NCBI RefSeq assembly: GCF_039839785.1
Contig: NZ_JBDOQT010000001.1
Coordinates: 1,550,001 to 1,614,000 of the forward strand
Source: Pelagibius sp. CAU 1746
GTDB taxonomy: Bacteria; Pseudomonadota; Alphaproteobacteria; Kiloniellales; Kiloniellaceae
Reading direction: 5' to 3'
DNA length: 64,000 bases
Shown piece after piece: positions 1-13,886 of the stretch. A program made the translations under genes and the position numbers. The notes under the pieces were generated by a model, which did no database searches, was not told the DNA's origin, and saw only the letters and a list, made by a program, of their open reading frames with translations. Numbering within the stretch: the stretch's first letter is position 1; the number at the start of each line of letters is the position of its first letter.

Positions 1-156
1 AGGCCACAAGGAAGATCGGCGGAACCTGCTGCAGGCCGATCTTGGCGACGGCGAAGTTGAGGCCCCACAGCACCATGATGCCGAGGAGCAGCAGCAGGTG
101 CAGCGGGGTGAGCGGAGATTCGGCCGCCGGCGTCGCGTGAGAGGGCCCCGCGTCGC

Positions 157-160
<4 letters not shown>
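1..160 (-). CDS. EamA/DMT-family permease, N-terminal part (cut by window edge)
   Basis: Reading leftwards off the window, this frame gives a short polar N-terminus, then a leucine-rich segment and the string MVLWGLNFAVAKIGLQQVPP. That string is typical of the first transmembrane helix of EamA (DMT superfamily) metabolite exporters. The proposed start is a TTG whose bases overlap the TGA stop of uup (TTGA), a common arrangement for translational coupling; AGAGGGG lies about 10 bases upstream. Only about 53 codons are visible, so substrate and full topology cannot be judged. The alternative is a later ATG at the LLGIM methionine, which would lose part of the first helix. The family call rests on one helix and is fairly but not completely secure. 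Confidence 0.72.
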
Positions 161-2031
<1,871 letters not shown>

Positions 2032-2034
2032 GGT

Positions 2035-2305
2035 TAGGGCCTGTAGGCACTTGGGTTGTGGGTTTGGCGGGAGCGGATTTTGGCCTGGGTTAGGAGAGGA
2101 AAGCGCTGCGGTGTGGACCACCACAAGCTTTTCTCGACGCGGCCCAGGCCAAAATCCGCCCCGTCCCCTAGGGATATGGCGAAATCGGCCCGCTGCCGCG
2201 TCGCTCCTCCTCGAATATGCTTTGGCATGTCCTTCGTCGTCGCTCCTAACAGCGGGCCGATTTCGCTCATACCAAAGCCCGCAAGCCAAGTGTCTACAGG
2301 CCCTA
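2035..2305. repeat. 271-bp nested inverted-repeat element
   Basis: This interval fills almost the whole gap between uup and the djlA-like gene. Its outer ends are imperfect 31-bp terminal inverted repeats (2035-2065 and 2275-2305; TAGGGCCTGTAG then G or A, then CACTTGG, 27 of 31 matching by eye). Inside are two further perfect 17-bp inverted repeats: 2073-2089 with 2143-2159 (core GGATTTTGGCC) and 2179-2195 with 2250-2266 (core GAAATCGGCCC). The right end supplies the TAG stop of the djlA-like gene. I see no transposase and no clear target-site duplication. It could be a MITE-like element, a composite palindromic repeat, or a structured RNA. Confidence 0.75.
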
Positions 2306-3034
2306 TTTGATGCCGCGCAGCTTCTTGATTTCGTCGTAGGCGGCGTTGATGACCGCCAGCTTCTCGTTCGCCATGTCGACGAACTCCTGCGGCATGCCCT
2401 GGGCGACCAGGCGGTCGGGATGGTTCTCCACCACCAGCTTGCGGTGGGCGTTGCGGATCTCCTGGTCGCCGGCCTCGCGGGCGACGCCGAGAATGCGGAA
2501 GGGATCGCCTTTCTCCGCGCCGACGTTGGCCGCGCGGATACGGTCCCAGTCCTGCGCGTCGAAGCCGAAGATGACGGCGAGCTGCTCCAGGTAGGCCAGT
2601 TCCTCCTCCGCCACGCGGCCGTCCGCGCGGGCGATGTGGAACAGGCCGCCCAGCAGTTCCTCCAGCACCGCCGGGTTGTCGGCGAACATGCGGGCGAGCT
2701 GCTTCGCGTAGGGCTCGAAGCCGTGCGCGTCCTTGCGCGCCTGGTCGAAGACCCGGCCGACGTTCCTCATCTCGTCCTGAGGAATGTGGAACACCTGCTT
2801 GAAAGCGTCCACTTCGTCGCGGGTCACCCGGCCGTCGGCCTTGGCCAGCTTGGCGCCCAGCACGATCACACCGATGGTGAAGGCGATCTGCTTGGTGGCG
2901 TCGTTGGCCTCCGGGCCGGTCGACTCCTTCAACTTGTCGACGGCATGGCCGGCGATGGCGCCGATCAAGGCACCAATCGGGCCGCCCAGCGCGAAGCCGG
3001 CGGCGCCACCGAGAATCTTGCCCCAAACGCTCAT
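2303..3034 (-). CDS. djlA: DjlA-like protein: TerB-like domain plus C-terminal J domain
   Basis: A 243-aa protein. Residues 5-35 are Gly/Ala-rich and hydrophobic (AAGFALGGPIGALIGAIAGH), probably a membrane segment or hairpin. Residues about 50-160 form a helical TerB-like domain with the acidic motifs ADGRVTRDE and ADGRVAEEE. Residues about 175-240 are a J domain containing the invariant HPD (in NHPDRL). This order is that of DjlA, a membrane-anchored Hsp40 that stimulates the DnaK ATPase. The stop codon lies within the right end of the inverted-repeat element at 2035-2305, so the last residues (GIK) may have been set by that insertion. The exact partner is not visible from sequence; the family call is solid. 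Confidence 0.88.
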   Translation of the reverse strand: MSVWGKILGGAAGFALGGPIGALIGAIAGHAVDKLKESTGPEANDATKQIAFTIGVIVLGAKLAKADGRVTRDEVDAFKQVFHIPQDEMRNVGRVFDQARKDAHGFEPYAKQLARMFADNPAVLEELLGGLFHIARADGRVAEEELAYLEQLAVIFGFDAQDWDRIRAANVGAEKGDPFRILGVAREAGDQEIRNAHRKLVVENHPDRLVAQGMPQEFVDMANEKLAVINAAYDEIKKLRGIK

Positions 3035-3153
3035 GTCGTTGCTGTCGTCGGAAAGGAGGGAGGAAAGGGTCGACGGCGGCAGAATGACGGTCCGCCCCCG
3101 GGTGCGTCAAGCCGCACCGGCGCAGAGCCGCCCTGCGCGGTGCGCGCAGGCCG

Positions 3154-3909
3154 CTAGTTCACGCCGACGCGCCCCAATCCGGGCAGCTTGAAGGCCAGAT
3201 CCTTGGGGTCGACACCGAAGGTGAGGCCCAGCAGGTTGAGCTCGAAGCCTTCCTCCAGCGCCAGCATGCCGCCCAGGACGCCGTAGAGGGAGACCTGGTA
3301 GCCGCTGCCGCTGGGCGTGGGGGCGGCGAAATCGCCGGGGGGCAGGTAATCCTTGCCGACGGCCGTCGGCGGCAGGTCGAGCTTCAGCGCCGGCACCTGG
3401 CGGGCGATGCTGGCGGTGAAGGTGTTGGAATTGGGGCCCGGCCAGGTGCGGTATTCGTCGGCGTAGGGATAGGCCGCGACCGCGGCCTCGATCTCCGGGA
3501 TGGCGCGGGCCGCGGCCGCGCCGCGCAGCTCGGCATAGATCTGCGGCTCGGCGCCGAACCAGCGGCGGTCGGGCGGGCCTTCGCGGCGGGTGAGGCCGCT
3601 GCCGTCGCGCCAGTGGCGCCAGCCGATCACCTCGTAGGTCACATAGCGGTCGGCATTTTCCGCCTTCACCGCGATCCAGGTGTGCACGGCGAAGGCGCCG
3701 CGCCAGTGGAAGGTGCGTGCGCCGTAGACCTGGACCACGGCCTCGGGCGTGCTGGCGGCCGGCGGCACAATGGCGGCGCTCTCGCGGCTCGCCGTGTACC
3801 AGCTGCGGTCCAGCGAGACCTCGCCGGTCATCAGGGCAAGGGCCGGCCCGGCGAGCAGAACGCCGAGAAGCAACACCAGGCGCCACAGGTTGGCGATCAC
3901 ATAGGCCAA
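3154..3909 (-). CDS. DUF3750-family exported protein
   Basis: A 251-aa protein beginning with a hydrophobic segment LWRLVLLLGVLLAGPALAL that looks like a signal peptide or single anchor. The body contains AVHTWIAVK (about residue 75), a GWRHW stretch, the motif PGPNSNTF near residue 160 and a glycine-rich C-terminus, matching what I recall of DUF3750 proteins. The conserved His, Ser and Asn hint at an enzyme, but no function has been established to my knowledge. It stands alone between the djlA-like gene and a divergent chemoreceptor gene. Start chosen at the ATG immediately before the hydrophobic segment. Confidence 0.8.
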   Translation of the reverse strand: MAYVIANLWRLVLLLGVLLAGPALALMTGEVSLDRSWYTASRESAAIVPPAASTPEAVVQVYGARTFHWRGAFAVHTWIAVKAENADRYVTYEVIGWRHWRDGSGLTRREGPPDRRWFGAEPQIYAELRGAAAARAIPEIEAAVAAYPYADEYRTWPGPNSNTFTASIARQVPALKLDLPPTAVGKDYLPPGDFAAPTPSGSGYQVSLYGVLGGMLALEEGFELNLLGLTFGVDPKDLAFKLPGLGRVGVN

Positions 3910-4101
3910 GGCAGGGGTCCCCTATAACAAGCGGTGGCGGACGGGATACTTAGCCTAGGCATTCAATGTGGCGCTCCTGTGGCGCGAATCTGCCGAGGGT
4001 TTTACCTGTATAAGGCTTTCTTAACCCTGCTTCGCCAAATTATCGCCCAATGGGAACGGCCGGAGAGCCGTGTCTGGGATCTGGGGATCGATGGGTTGAA
4101 A

Positions 4102-5493
4102 ATGTCGGGTGACGAGACCTCCGAAGCGAAGATCATAGAGGGCCTGGCGCGCGAAGCCGCCGGCCTGGGAGTCGAAATCGTCGATGTCGCCGGGAATATC
4201 GACGAGATTTCGACGCGGGTCGAGCAGCAGGCGCATTCGTTTCGCGGGCTGGTGGAGAACGCGGGCGAGGTGAACGACAGCAACCGCCGCATCGCCGCCG
4301 CCGCCGGCCATGCGCGCGAGAAGGCCTCGGAAACGGCAACCAGCGTCCGCGAGTCGGAAGACACCGTGCGCAACGCCGTCAACGACATCCATGCCCTGGT
4401 CGAGGCCGTCTCCGTCATCGAGGGGCAGCTCAACGGACTGCAGGAGGCGCTGAGCGAAGTCGCCCAGGTCGCCCAGGGCATCGACGCCATTGCCAAGCAG
4501 ACCAACCTGCTGGCGTTGAACGCCACCATCGAAGCGGCGCGCGCCGGCGAGGCGGGACGCGGCTTCGCCGTGGTGGCCGGCGAAGTGAAGGAGCTGGCGA
4601 CCCAGACATCCAAGGCGACCGCACAGATCGACGAGACCCTGAAGCGGCTGACCGAGCAGGCCGATCAACTGATCAATCAAGGCAACGAGACCACCGGGCG
4701 GGCTGAATCGGTGCGCAGCGGCACCCAGACCATCGGCGATGTGATGAGCGTCGTCGGCCAGGCGGTGACGGGTATCGAGGAAGACACCGCGGCCATCGCC
4801 GAGAGCGCGGCGCGCATCGATCAACAGTGCGGCACCTTCGTTTCCACCCTGGAGGGTATGAACGAAGAGGTCGCGGTCTCCAGCACGACCCTGGGCGAGG
4901 CCCGCGACAGGGTGAACCGTCTGATCGGCGTCAGCGAGCAGGTCATCCGCCTGACCGCGCAGAGCTCCATGAATTCCGTCGACGGCCCCTTCATCCAGCA
5001 GGTGAAGGGCGTGGCGGCCAAGGTTTCGGCTGCCTTCGAACAGGCCCTGGCCGAGGGCCGGATCGCCGAGGCGCAGCTCTTCGACCGCGACTACAAGCCG
5101 ATCCCGGGCAGCGACCCGGAACAGCTCATGGCCGGCTGCGTGGCGCTGACCGACGAAGTCCTGCCGCCGATCCAGGAGCCCGCGCTGGATTTCGACGAGC
5201 GCGTGGTGTTCTGCGCCAGCGTCGACGTGAACGGTTTCCTGCCGACCCACAATCTGAAGTTCGCGCAGCCCCAGGGCGACGATCCCGTGTGGAACGCCGC
5301 CAATTGCCGCAACCGGCGCATCTTCGACGACCGCGTCGGCCTGGCCGCCGGCCGGAACACCGAACCCTTCCTGCTGCAGACCTATCGCCGCGACATGGGC
5401 GGCGGCAAGTTCGTGGTCATGAAGGACGTCTCGGCGCCCATCGTGGTCGGCGGCAGGCACTGGGGCGGCGTGCGCCTGGCCTACAAGGTCTGA
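4102..5493 (+). CDS. Soluble methyl-accepting chemotaxis protein with C-terminal sensor region
   Basis: A 463-aa chemoreceptor with no membrane helices. Residues about 30-330 are coiled coil, with the signalling hairpin tip around residues 130-160 ([29 protein letters not shown]), which binds CheA and CheW. After the coiled coil, residues about 310-463 form a separate globular domain containing [32 protein letters not shown] and HWGGVRLAY, which resembles a Cache/PAS-like ligand domain. Receptors with the sensor behind the signalling domain are known in Alphaproteobacteria and sense cytoplasmic or redox signals. The ATG at 4102 ([10 protein letters not shown]) is preferred; an upstream open extension contains nothing receptor-like. 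No che genes are nearby, so it is an orphan receptor. Confidence 0.88.
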   Translation: MSGDETSEAKIIEGLAREAAGLGVEIVDVAGNIDEISTRVEQQAHSFRGLVENAGEVNDSNRRIAAAAGHAREKASETATSVRESEDTVRNAVNDIHALVEAVSVIEGQLNGLQEALSEVAQVAQGIDAIAKQTNLLALNATIEAARAGEAGRGFAVVAGEVKELATQTSKATAQIDETLKRLTEQADQLINQGNETTGRAESVRSGTQTIGDVMSVVGQAVTGIEEDTAAIAESAARIDQQCGTFVSTLEGMNEEVAVSSTTLGEARDRVNRLIGVSEQVIRLTAQSSMNSVDGPFIQQVKGVAAKVSAAFEQALAEGRIAEAQLFDRDYKPIPGSDPEQLMAGCVALTDEVLPPIQEPALDFDERVVFCASVDVNGFLPTHNLKFAQPQGDDPVWNAANCRNRRIFDDRVGLAAGRNTEPFLLQTYRRDMGGGKFVVMKDVSAPIVVGGRHWGGVRLAYKV

Positions 5494-5644
5494 CGCGGCG
5501 TTTAGGCGATGGAGCGACGCAGGATTCTTGCCCTGCGCTTGCCTATCGACCCCGCACACACAATCCCTTAAGGTCTCCGCTGTCCTGGCCGGCGCCGCTT
5601 CATGGCGCCGTTTCCACAGAAAATCGTTGCGCACGGAGGCGGCT

Positions 5645-6244
5645 ATGCAGCTCTTCTACTCTCCTACGTCCCCCTATGCCCGCAAGTGCCGGGTGGTCGC
5701 CCGCGAGCGTGACCTGATGGCGGATGTCGAAGAGGTCGCCTGCAATCCCATGACGGATCCGCCGGAGCTGCAGCGCAGGAATCCTCTGGGCAAGGTTCCC
5801 GCGCTTATTCTCGACGACGGCACCGCCATTTTCGACAGTCCGGTCATCGCCGAGTACCTGGATGGTGTCGGCTCGGCGCCGGCGCTGATCCCGGCGGCCG
5901 GCGCCGCCCGTTTCAAGGTGCTGGTGGCCGCCGCGCTGGGCCAGGGCGTCACAGACGCGGCCTACTATGCGACGATGGAGGCGCGCCGCCCCGAAGGGCA
6001 GCGCTCGCCGGAGGTGGTCGACCGCTATCGCGCCGCGATCCGGCGCAGCCTCGGCCATATGATGGATCACCTGAAGGGCTTGCCGGGCGAGGTCACCATG
6101 GGGCACATCGCCTGCGGCGCCGGGCTGGCCTACCTGGACCTGCGTCATGACGACCTGAAGTGGCGCGACGGCCATGACGCGCTGGCGGCCTGGTTCGAGG
6201 AGTTCAACGCCCGCCCCTCCATGCAGGAAACCGTCCCGGCCTAG
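5645..6244 (+). CDS. Glutathione S-transferase family protein
   Basis: A 199-aa protein of typical GST length. The N-terminal thioredoxin-like domain starts with LFYSPTSPYARKCRV, where Ser or Tyr near residue 5-10 would contact glutathione, followed by NPLGKVPAL (the cis-Pro loop) and the SPVIAEYLD motif at residues about 60-70. The rest is the all-helical C-terminal domain. GSTs conjugate or reduce electrophiles with glutathione in the cytoplasm. Start chosen at the ATG directly before the domain; the 39 upstream in-frame codons are not domain-like. The gene appears to be monocistronic. Substrate is unknown. Confidence 0.9.
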   Translation: MQLFYSPTSPYARKCRVVARERDLMADVEEVACNPMTDPPELQRRNPLGKVPALILDDGTAIFDSPVIAEYLDGVGSAPALIPAAGAARFKVLVAAALGQGVTDAAYYATMEARRPEGQRSPEVVDRYRAAIRRSLGHMMDHLKGLPGEVTMGHIACGAGLAYLDLRHDDLKWRDGHDALAAWFEEFNARPSMQETVPA

Positions 6245-6323
6245 GACCCACAACGAGGTGGAAAGCGGGAAATCGCTCCTTACAATTCCCCTCTAGGTTT
6301 GGCGATGCCGAGGGGGCAGGGCG

Positions 6324-6641
6324 ATGGGGCTGCTGGTCTTTCTTTTCGTGACCGCCCTGGTGCTGCCGGGCGTGATCTGCCTCGCGTCTTACTTTCTCTC
6401 CGAAGGCATGTTCCACTGCCGGTTCTGTACCTGGAGCTATTTCTGCCTGGGGGCCGGGCTCGGCATCTGGCAGCTGTGGCGGGCCGCTCGGCCCGGCAGC
6501 GAGGTGTCCTACGCCAACGGCATCGCCATCCTGGCCGTCACCAACGTCGCTTACATCATCTATCTTGTCGTGCAGCACCGCCGGCTGCGCCGCAAGACCG
6601 AGGCGGCGGCCGACACCACCCCTCCGACCCAAGGGAGCTAG
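6324..6641 (+). CDS. Small membrane protein, unknown function
   Basis: A 105-aa protein with hydrophobic stretches at residues 2-22 (LLVFLFVTALVLPGVICLASYF), about 35-50 and about 65-85, followed by a basic tail (HRRLRRK). A cysteine pair, CRFC, sits after the first helix. A purine-rich AGGGGGCAGGG precedes the ATG at suitable distance. Three bases separate its stop from the next small membrane gene, so the two are probably cotranscribed. I do not recognise the family. Confidence 0.6.
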   Translation: MGLLVFLFVTALVLPGVICLASYFLSEGMFHCRFCTWSYFCLGAGLGIWQLWRAARPGSEVSYANGIAILAVTNVAYIIYLVVQHRRLRRKTEAAADTTPPTQGS

Positions 6642-6644
6642 CCC

Positions 6645-6980
6645 GTGCCGACGTGGCTCGTTTTCCTGGTGCTCGAAGCCCTCGGCCTGTTTCTCCTGTG
6701 GAACGGCGCGCGCGGCGACGAACTGCTCTTCGCTCTGGGCCTTGTGCTGGTCTTTTCCGTCACGGCGTTGGCCCTATTCCGGCTTCTGGTCAAGTTCCTG
6801 GAACGGCGGAGCAGCGGCAAACCTCGCCCGCCGGCCGCCACCATCCCGCTTTTCGTCCGGCCGATACACCTGGCCCTTCTTGACGGTTTCCTGGGCAGCC
6901 GTGCCGCTGGGCGCGGCCGGGCCGGGGAGGAGGCCGCCGGGCCCGGCGGCGTCGATCTCGATGCCGGCGGCGGCGGTTGA
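6645..6980 (+). CDS. Small membrane protein, unknown function, C-terminus overlaps an antisense frame
   Basis: A GTG start three bases after the preceding stop gives 111 aa. Residues 1-60 are convincingly two membrane helices (TWLVFLVLEALGLFLLW and LLFALGLVLVFSVTALALFRLL) with a basic end. From about residue 65 the sequence becomes Gly/Ala/Arg-rich low complexity. That part lies opposite a minus-strand frame with better codon usage (6774-7209), so this gene may have lost its original stop and now reads into the antisense of its neighbour. Function unknown. Confidence 0.5.
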   Translation: MPTWLVFLVLEALGLFLLWNGARGDELLFALGLVLVFSVTALALFRLLVKFLERRSSGKPRPPAATIPLFVRPIHLALLDGFLGSRAAGRGRAGEEAAGPGGVDLDAGGGG

Positions 6981-7209
6981 GTGCAGTGGCCTGGTCCAGC
7001 GGCAGTTTCTTCACGTTGCCGGCGGTGATGCTGTCGATGTCGAAGAACCCTTCGCTGCCGGAGCGCAATCGGGAGTATTGGCCCCTCGTTTCGTAGAGGT
7101 CGATGCAGTACTGGTGAGGACGTGCCGGATTGTCGTGCCGGATGCGGAACTGCATGTCGCGCGCCGGCCAAGTGCCCTGATAGACCGTGCTGTCCGGTTC
7201 CCTGCTCAC
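6774..7209 (-). pseudogene. Probable frameshifted gene of unknown function
   Basis: From a GTG near 7209 (or ATG at 7155) the minus strand reads a coding-like stretch with host-type codon usage, including YQGTWPARDMQFRIRHDN, YCIDLYETRGQYSRLRSG and GFFDIDSITAGNVKKLPLD. Near 7000, at a run of CGCC/GCCG repeats, this frame degenerates into arginine-rich low complexity. The neighbouring frame becomes coding-like instead (AGIEIDAAGPGGLLPG, QETVKKGQVYRPDEK) and runs to a TAG at 6774-6776. A single indel in the GCC repeat would restore one reading frame. It converges on and overlaps the small membrane gene at 6645-6980. I do not recognise the product. A sequencing error rather than a true mutation is possible. 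Confidence 0.38.
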
Positions 7210-7261
7210 GAGGCGGCCAAGCGAACCTTCAGTGCCCCTCAATGCTGCCGTATTCCGAGAG

Positions 7262-7289
7262 AACGTTGACAATTTATCGATAAAATGTC
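7262..7289 (+). promoter_or_regulatory. Predicted operator/promoter copy 1 (TTTATCGATAAA box)
   Basis: A 28-bp sequence centred on the perfect 12-bp palindrome TTTATCGATAAA (7273-7284), about 50 bases before the hydantoinase-type gene. The same 28 bp occur with one mismatch at 13697-13724, before the TRAP transporter genes. TTGACA at 7266-7271 overlaps its left half and could be a -35 element. The AT-rich block stands out from the GC-rich surroundings. The MarR-like regulator encoded at 11005 is the obvious candidate binder. Confidence 0.7.
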
Positions 7290-7339
7290 TTTGTAATCGG
7301 GCGCGGAGATGCGCTCTTTCGGACAAAGGCACGGAAAAA

Positions 7340-11004
<3,665 letters not shown>

Positions 11005-11008
<4 letters not shown>

Positions 11009-11553
11009 GCGGCCCCAAGCAAGACAGCAGGGAAAATAAACGCTCCATCGTCTCCTCGGCGCACCTGGTCTCCGAGCGCGCGGCGGAGACCAGCGCCTTC
11101 GAATACGGCCTCTACATCGCCTCCAACGCCTTCAACCGCTGGATCGTGCGCTGCATGTCGGCGGCCGGCTACCCGGACCTGAGCGCCCTGGACGTCATGG
11201 TGCTGCACACGGTGAACCACCGCGCCAAGGACAAGAAGCTGGCCGACATCTGCTTCGTCCTCAACATCGAGGACAGCCACACGGTGAACTACGCCCTGAA
11301 GAAGCTGACGCGCCTGGGCCTGGTCGCCGGCGACAAGCGCGGCAAGGAGATTTTCTACGCGACGACGCGGGACGGCCAGGCGGCCTGCGCGACCTACCGC
11401 GAGGTGCGCGAGGACTGTCTGGTCAGTGCCTTCAGCGCCTTCGGCGGCGACAAGGCCGGCGAGCTCAACGAACAGATCGGCGAGGCCGCCGACCTGCTGC
11501 GCGCCCTCTCCGGCCTCTACGACCAGGCGGCAAGGTCGGCGTCGAGTCTATAG
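11005..11553 (+). CDS. MarR-like winged-helix transcriptional regulator
   Basis: A 182-aa protein with a winged helix-turn-helix in about residues 60-130 (LADICFVLNIEDSHTVNYALKKLTRLGLVAGDKRGKEIFYATT), preceded by a helical dimerisation segment. It overlaps the hydantoinase-type gene by 4 bases, so it is translated from the same mRNA. This placement suggests it controls the same pathway. The TTTATCGATAAA boxes at 7273 and 13708 are the likely target, since MarR proteins bind short AT-rich palindromes as dimers. Whether it represses or activates, and the ligand, are not visible. Confidence 0.8.
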
Positions 11554-11678
11554 TCGTCGGCTGCTGCCGCGACCCATTCATTCCGGCCTCTAAACAGAGC
11601 CTGTTGCACTGCCTTCCTGCGCGAATTACCTTCTCCCGACCACCTATGGGTGTGGGACCAAGTGGGAGAGCGCTGGCG

Positions 11679-12173
11679 ATGAAGTCTGCGGGAGTGGGGT
11701 TTCTGGCCTTGGTCGGCCTTGTCGCCGGTTGCGCCGGGTCGCCGGATCAGACCGCCGAAACCCGCCTGGAATGCGAGCTGAACGGCCGCGCCTACTTCGT
11801 CTCGCATCCCTGGGCCTGCCTGCGCCAGGGCGGGCGGGTCGCCGAAGTGCCGGCCGAACCGTCGCCCTGGGTCAGCGAGGCCGTCAAGGTCGGCTGGCAG
11901 GGGCGCGGCGATATCAAGAGCGGCCGCGCCTATTACAATCGCGCGGGCACGCAAGGCGGCCTGCGCCTCTCCCTGCCCGAGGTGGACGACGAGTGCCAGG
12001 GCGGCTACGTGCTGCGCACGCCGACCGATGCCGACTGGAGCGCCACCTGCGACAGCGGCCTGCGCATCGAGGCGCGCCTCTTCCTCAACGAAGGCGGCGT
12101 CGCCATCAGCGCCGTCGGCAAGGACGGCGAGGGCCGCAGCTTCGGCTTCTATCCGAAAGCCGCCGAAGGTTAA
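11679..12173 (+). CDS. Predicted lipoprotein, unknown function
   Basis: A 164-aa protein whose N-terminus MKSAGVGFLALVGLVAGC is a lipoprotein signal with lipobox LVAGC, so Cys18 would be lipidated. The mature part contains four or more further cysteines (LECEL, WACL, DECQ, ATCDSG), which may form disulfides in the periplasm. The frame is open further upstream, but the signal peptide fixes the start. It sits between the MarR-like regulator and a convergent membrane protein gene. I do not recognise the family. Confidence 0.7.
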   Translation: MKSAGVGFLALVGLVAGCAGSPDQTAETRLECELNGRAYFVSHPWACLRQGGRVAEVPAEPSPWVSEAVKVGWQGRGDIKSGRAYYNRAGTQGGLRLSLPEVDDECQGGYVLRTPTDADWSATCDSGLRIEARLFLNEGGVAISAVGKDGEGRSFGFYPKAAEG

Positions 12174-12183
12174 GGCAGACGCC

Positions 12184-12900
12184 CTAGACGGGTTTCAGGT
12201 TCTCAGCGGTGGGGCCGCAGCCCTGGCGGCGGCGGAAGGACCAATAGACCAGCAGCAGGCAGCCCTTGAATGCCGCGACGAACAGCAGCAGCAATCCCAG
12301 GAACGCGTAGTAGGCGACCGGTATCCAGAGGCCGGCGGCGAGCATCAGCACGCCCAGGGGCAGGGCGAAGAGGACGAGCGCCAGGGCGCGCAGCGGCTTG
12401 AAGGACTTCGCGGCCATGTAGCCCAGCAGCCGTCGCCGGAGATAAGCGGTACGCGATGTCTTGCGGGCGCCGGGGAACTGTTCCTGCACCGCGCGCGCAA
12501 AGCGCTGCGCGAAGGCGTAGCTGTAAACCACGAAGAGGACGAAGGGGGCGAACCACACCACTGGGAACCACTGACGCAAGCCTTGCCCGACGGGGCTGTT
12601 CTCGAACAAGGAAAAGGAATAGGTGAAGATGCTGCCGCCGATAATCACGCCGACGAGCGTGAAGAACACGGCGACCACGACGCGCCCTTCGCGCTTCATC
12701 TCCGGGCTCAAGAGGCTGCGGTCCAGCAGCGAGCGGTAACGCTCGAACTGCCATTCGTCGAGCTCGTAACCGGCGAAGGGAAATCCCAGAGGGAAGACCA
12801 GCCCGCCGCCGTCGCGGAACGGCACCGTCATGCTGAGCAGCATGGTCTGCAGGTTCTTTTCCTGGGGAGAGAGCCGGCTGGACTTTCTGGCCTCGATCAT
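12184..12900 (-). CDS. Multi-pass membrane protein, unknown function
   Basis: About 238 aa with four predicted membrane helices in two pairs. The first pair is VVVAVFFTLVGVIIGGSIF and WFAPFVLFVVYSYAFA; the second is ALALVLFALPLGVLMLA and AYYAFLGLLLLFVAAF. They are separated by a basic loop (RKTSRTAYLRRR). The arrangement is vaguely like YcxB-type proteins, but I cannot assign it. Start is uncertain: an in-frame ATG at 12951 would add 17 residues that look unlike protein, so the ATG at 12900 is preferred. It converges on the lipoprotein gene with a 10-base gap. Confidence 0.6.
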   Translation of the reverse strand: MIEARKSSRLSPQEKNLQTMLLSMTVPFRDGGGLVFPLGFPFAGYELDEWQFERYRSLLDRSLLSPEMKREGRVVVAVFFTLVGVIIGGSIFTYSFSLFENSPVGQGLRQWFPVVWFAPFVLFVVYSYAFAQRFARAVQEQFPGARKTSRTAYLRRRLLGYMAAKSFKPLRALALVLFALPLGVLMLAAGLWIPVAYYAFLGLLLLFVAAFKGCLLLVYWSFRRRQGCGPTAENLKPV

Positions 12901-12984
12901 ACCTGGGGTCGCTTGCTTCCCTGTCGTTTGTGCGCAGGAGTTTAGCGGCATTCCTGTCGGCTGGGGAAGGCGCTAGGATGACGC

Positions 12985-13671
12985 ATGCGTACAGACGGCA
13001 AGCCTACCCTGGGCATCCTCATGCTGAAGACGGGCTTTCCGCGTCCGCCGGGCGACGTGGGCAATCCGCAGACCTGGTCCGTGCCGAGCCTCTATCAGGT
13101 GGTCGAGCCCGCCGACGTGGCCGCCGTGGTGCGGGCAGGCCCGCTGCCCGAGGGCCTGGTGGAGGCCTTCGCCGCGGCCGGGCGGGACCTGGTGGCCGAG
13201 GGCGCGGACCTCATCACCACCTCCTGCGGCTTCCTGGTGACGGCGCAGGACGCCTTGCAGGCGGCACTGCCGGTGCCGGTGGTGACCTCCAGCCTGCTGC
13301 AGGTTCCGGCGATCGCGGCGGAGCTGTCCCCGGGCGCAAGCGTCGGCGTCATCACCATCGACGCCGGCCGCCTTTCGCCCGCGCACCTTGCCGCCGCCGG
13401 CGCCCCGGCCGACACGCCGCTCGCTGGGCTGGAGGACGGCGGCGAGCTGCACCGGGTGATCACCCGGGACCTCGCCGTGCTGGACCCGGCGGCGGCGGAG
13501 TCGGACGTGCTGGCCGCCGGGCAGGCGCTGCGGGCCGCGCATCCGGCGCTGGGCGCCGTGGTGCTGGAGTGCACCAACCTGCCGCCCTACCGCGCGGCGC
13601 TGTCCCGGGCTCTCGGTCTGCCGGTCTACGACCTGGTGACCCTGGTGGAGGCACGCCTGGCCGATCTTTGA
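12985..13671 (+). CDS. Aspartate/glutamate/hydantoin racemase-family protein
   Basis: A 228-aa protein with the two cysteine motifs expected of cofactor-independent Asp/Glu-type racemases: TSCGF near residue 77 and ECTN near residue 194. TLGILMLKTGFPRPPGD at the N-terminus matches family members. These enzymes invert a chiral centre by two-base chemistry with the paired cysteines. Beside a hydantoinase-type gene, a hydantoin or amino-acid racemase role is plausible, allowing both enantiomers to be used. It is followed by the second TTTATCGATAAA box and the TRAP genes. Confidence 0.8.
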   Translation: MRTDGKPTLGILMLKTGFPRPPGDVGNPQTWSVPSLYQVVEPADVAAVVRAGPLPEGLVEAFAAAGRDLVAEGADLITTSCGFLVTAQDALQAALPVPVVTSSLLQVPAIAAELSPGASVGVITIDAGRLSPAHLAAAGAPADTPLAGLEDGGELHRVITRDLAVLDPAAAESDVLAAGQALRAAHPALGAVVLECTNLPPYRAALSRALGLPVYDLVTLVEARLADL

Positions 13672-13696
13672 AGGAGGGTAGAGTGGTCAGTTCGAA

Positions 13697-13724
13697 AACG
13701 TTGATAATTTATCGATAAAATGTC
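13697..13724 (+). promoter_or_regulatory. Predicted operator/promoter copy 2 (TTTATCGATAAA box)
   Basis: Matches the box at 7262-7289 over 28 bp with one difference (T for C just before the core). The palindrome TTTATCGATAAA is at 13708-13719. It lies about 165 bases upstream of the TRAP substrate-binding protein gene, leaving room for a leader. Two near-identical boxes in front of two transcription units 6 kb apart are unlikely by chance in this GC-rich sequence. Confidence 0.7.
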
Positions 13725-13886
13725 ACTTTCAGGCGTCAGTTGCCTGCTGGCAGGCTCCGCGCCTAAAGTTGAGCCCTTGAAGGGCGCGGCAAGCGCGGCC
13801 TCTCATGCAGGTTCTGGCCTAAAGGCTTTTTGGGGAAAATCTGCGGGCATCGAAGTCCCGCCGAAGGCCAAACAGGGAGACATATA

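Noticed and set aside
7266-7297. Textbook sigma-70 promoter using TTGACA before the hydantoinase-type gene
   Set aside because: The nearest -10-like hexamer (TGTAAT) is 20 bases away and the second box copy has TTGATA without a matching -10, so I call only the operator-like box.
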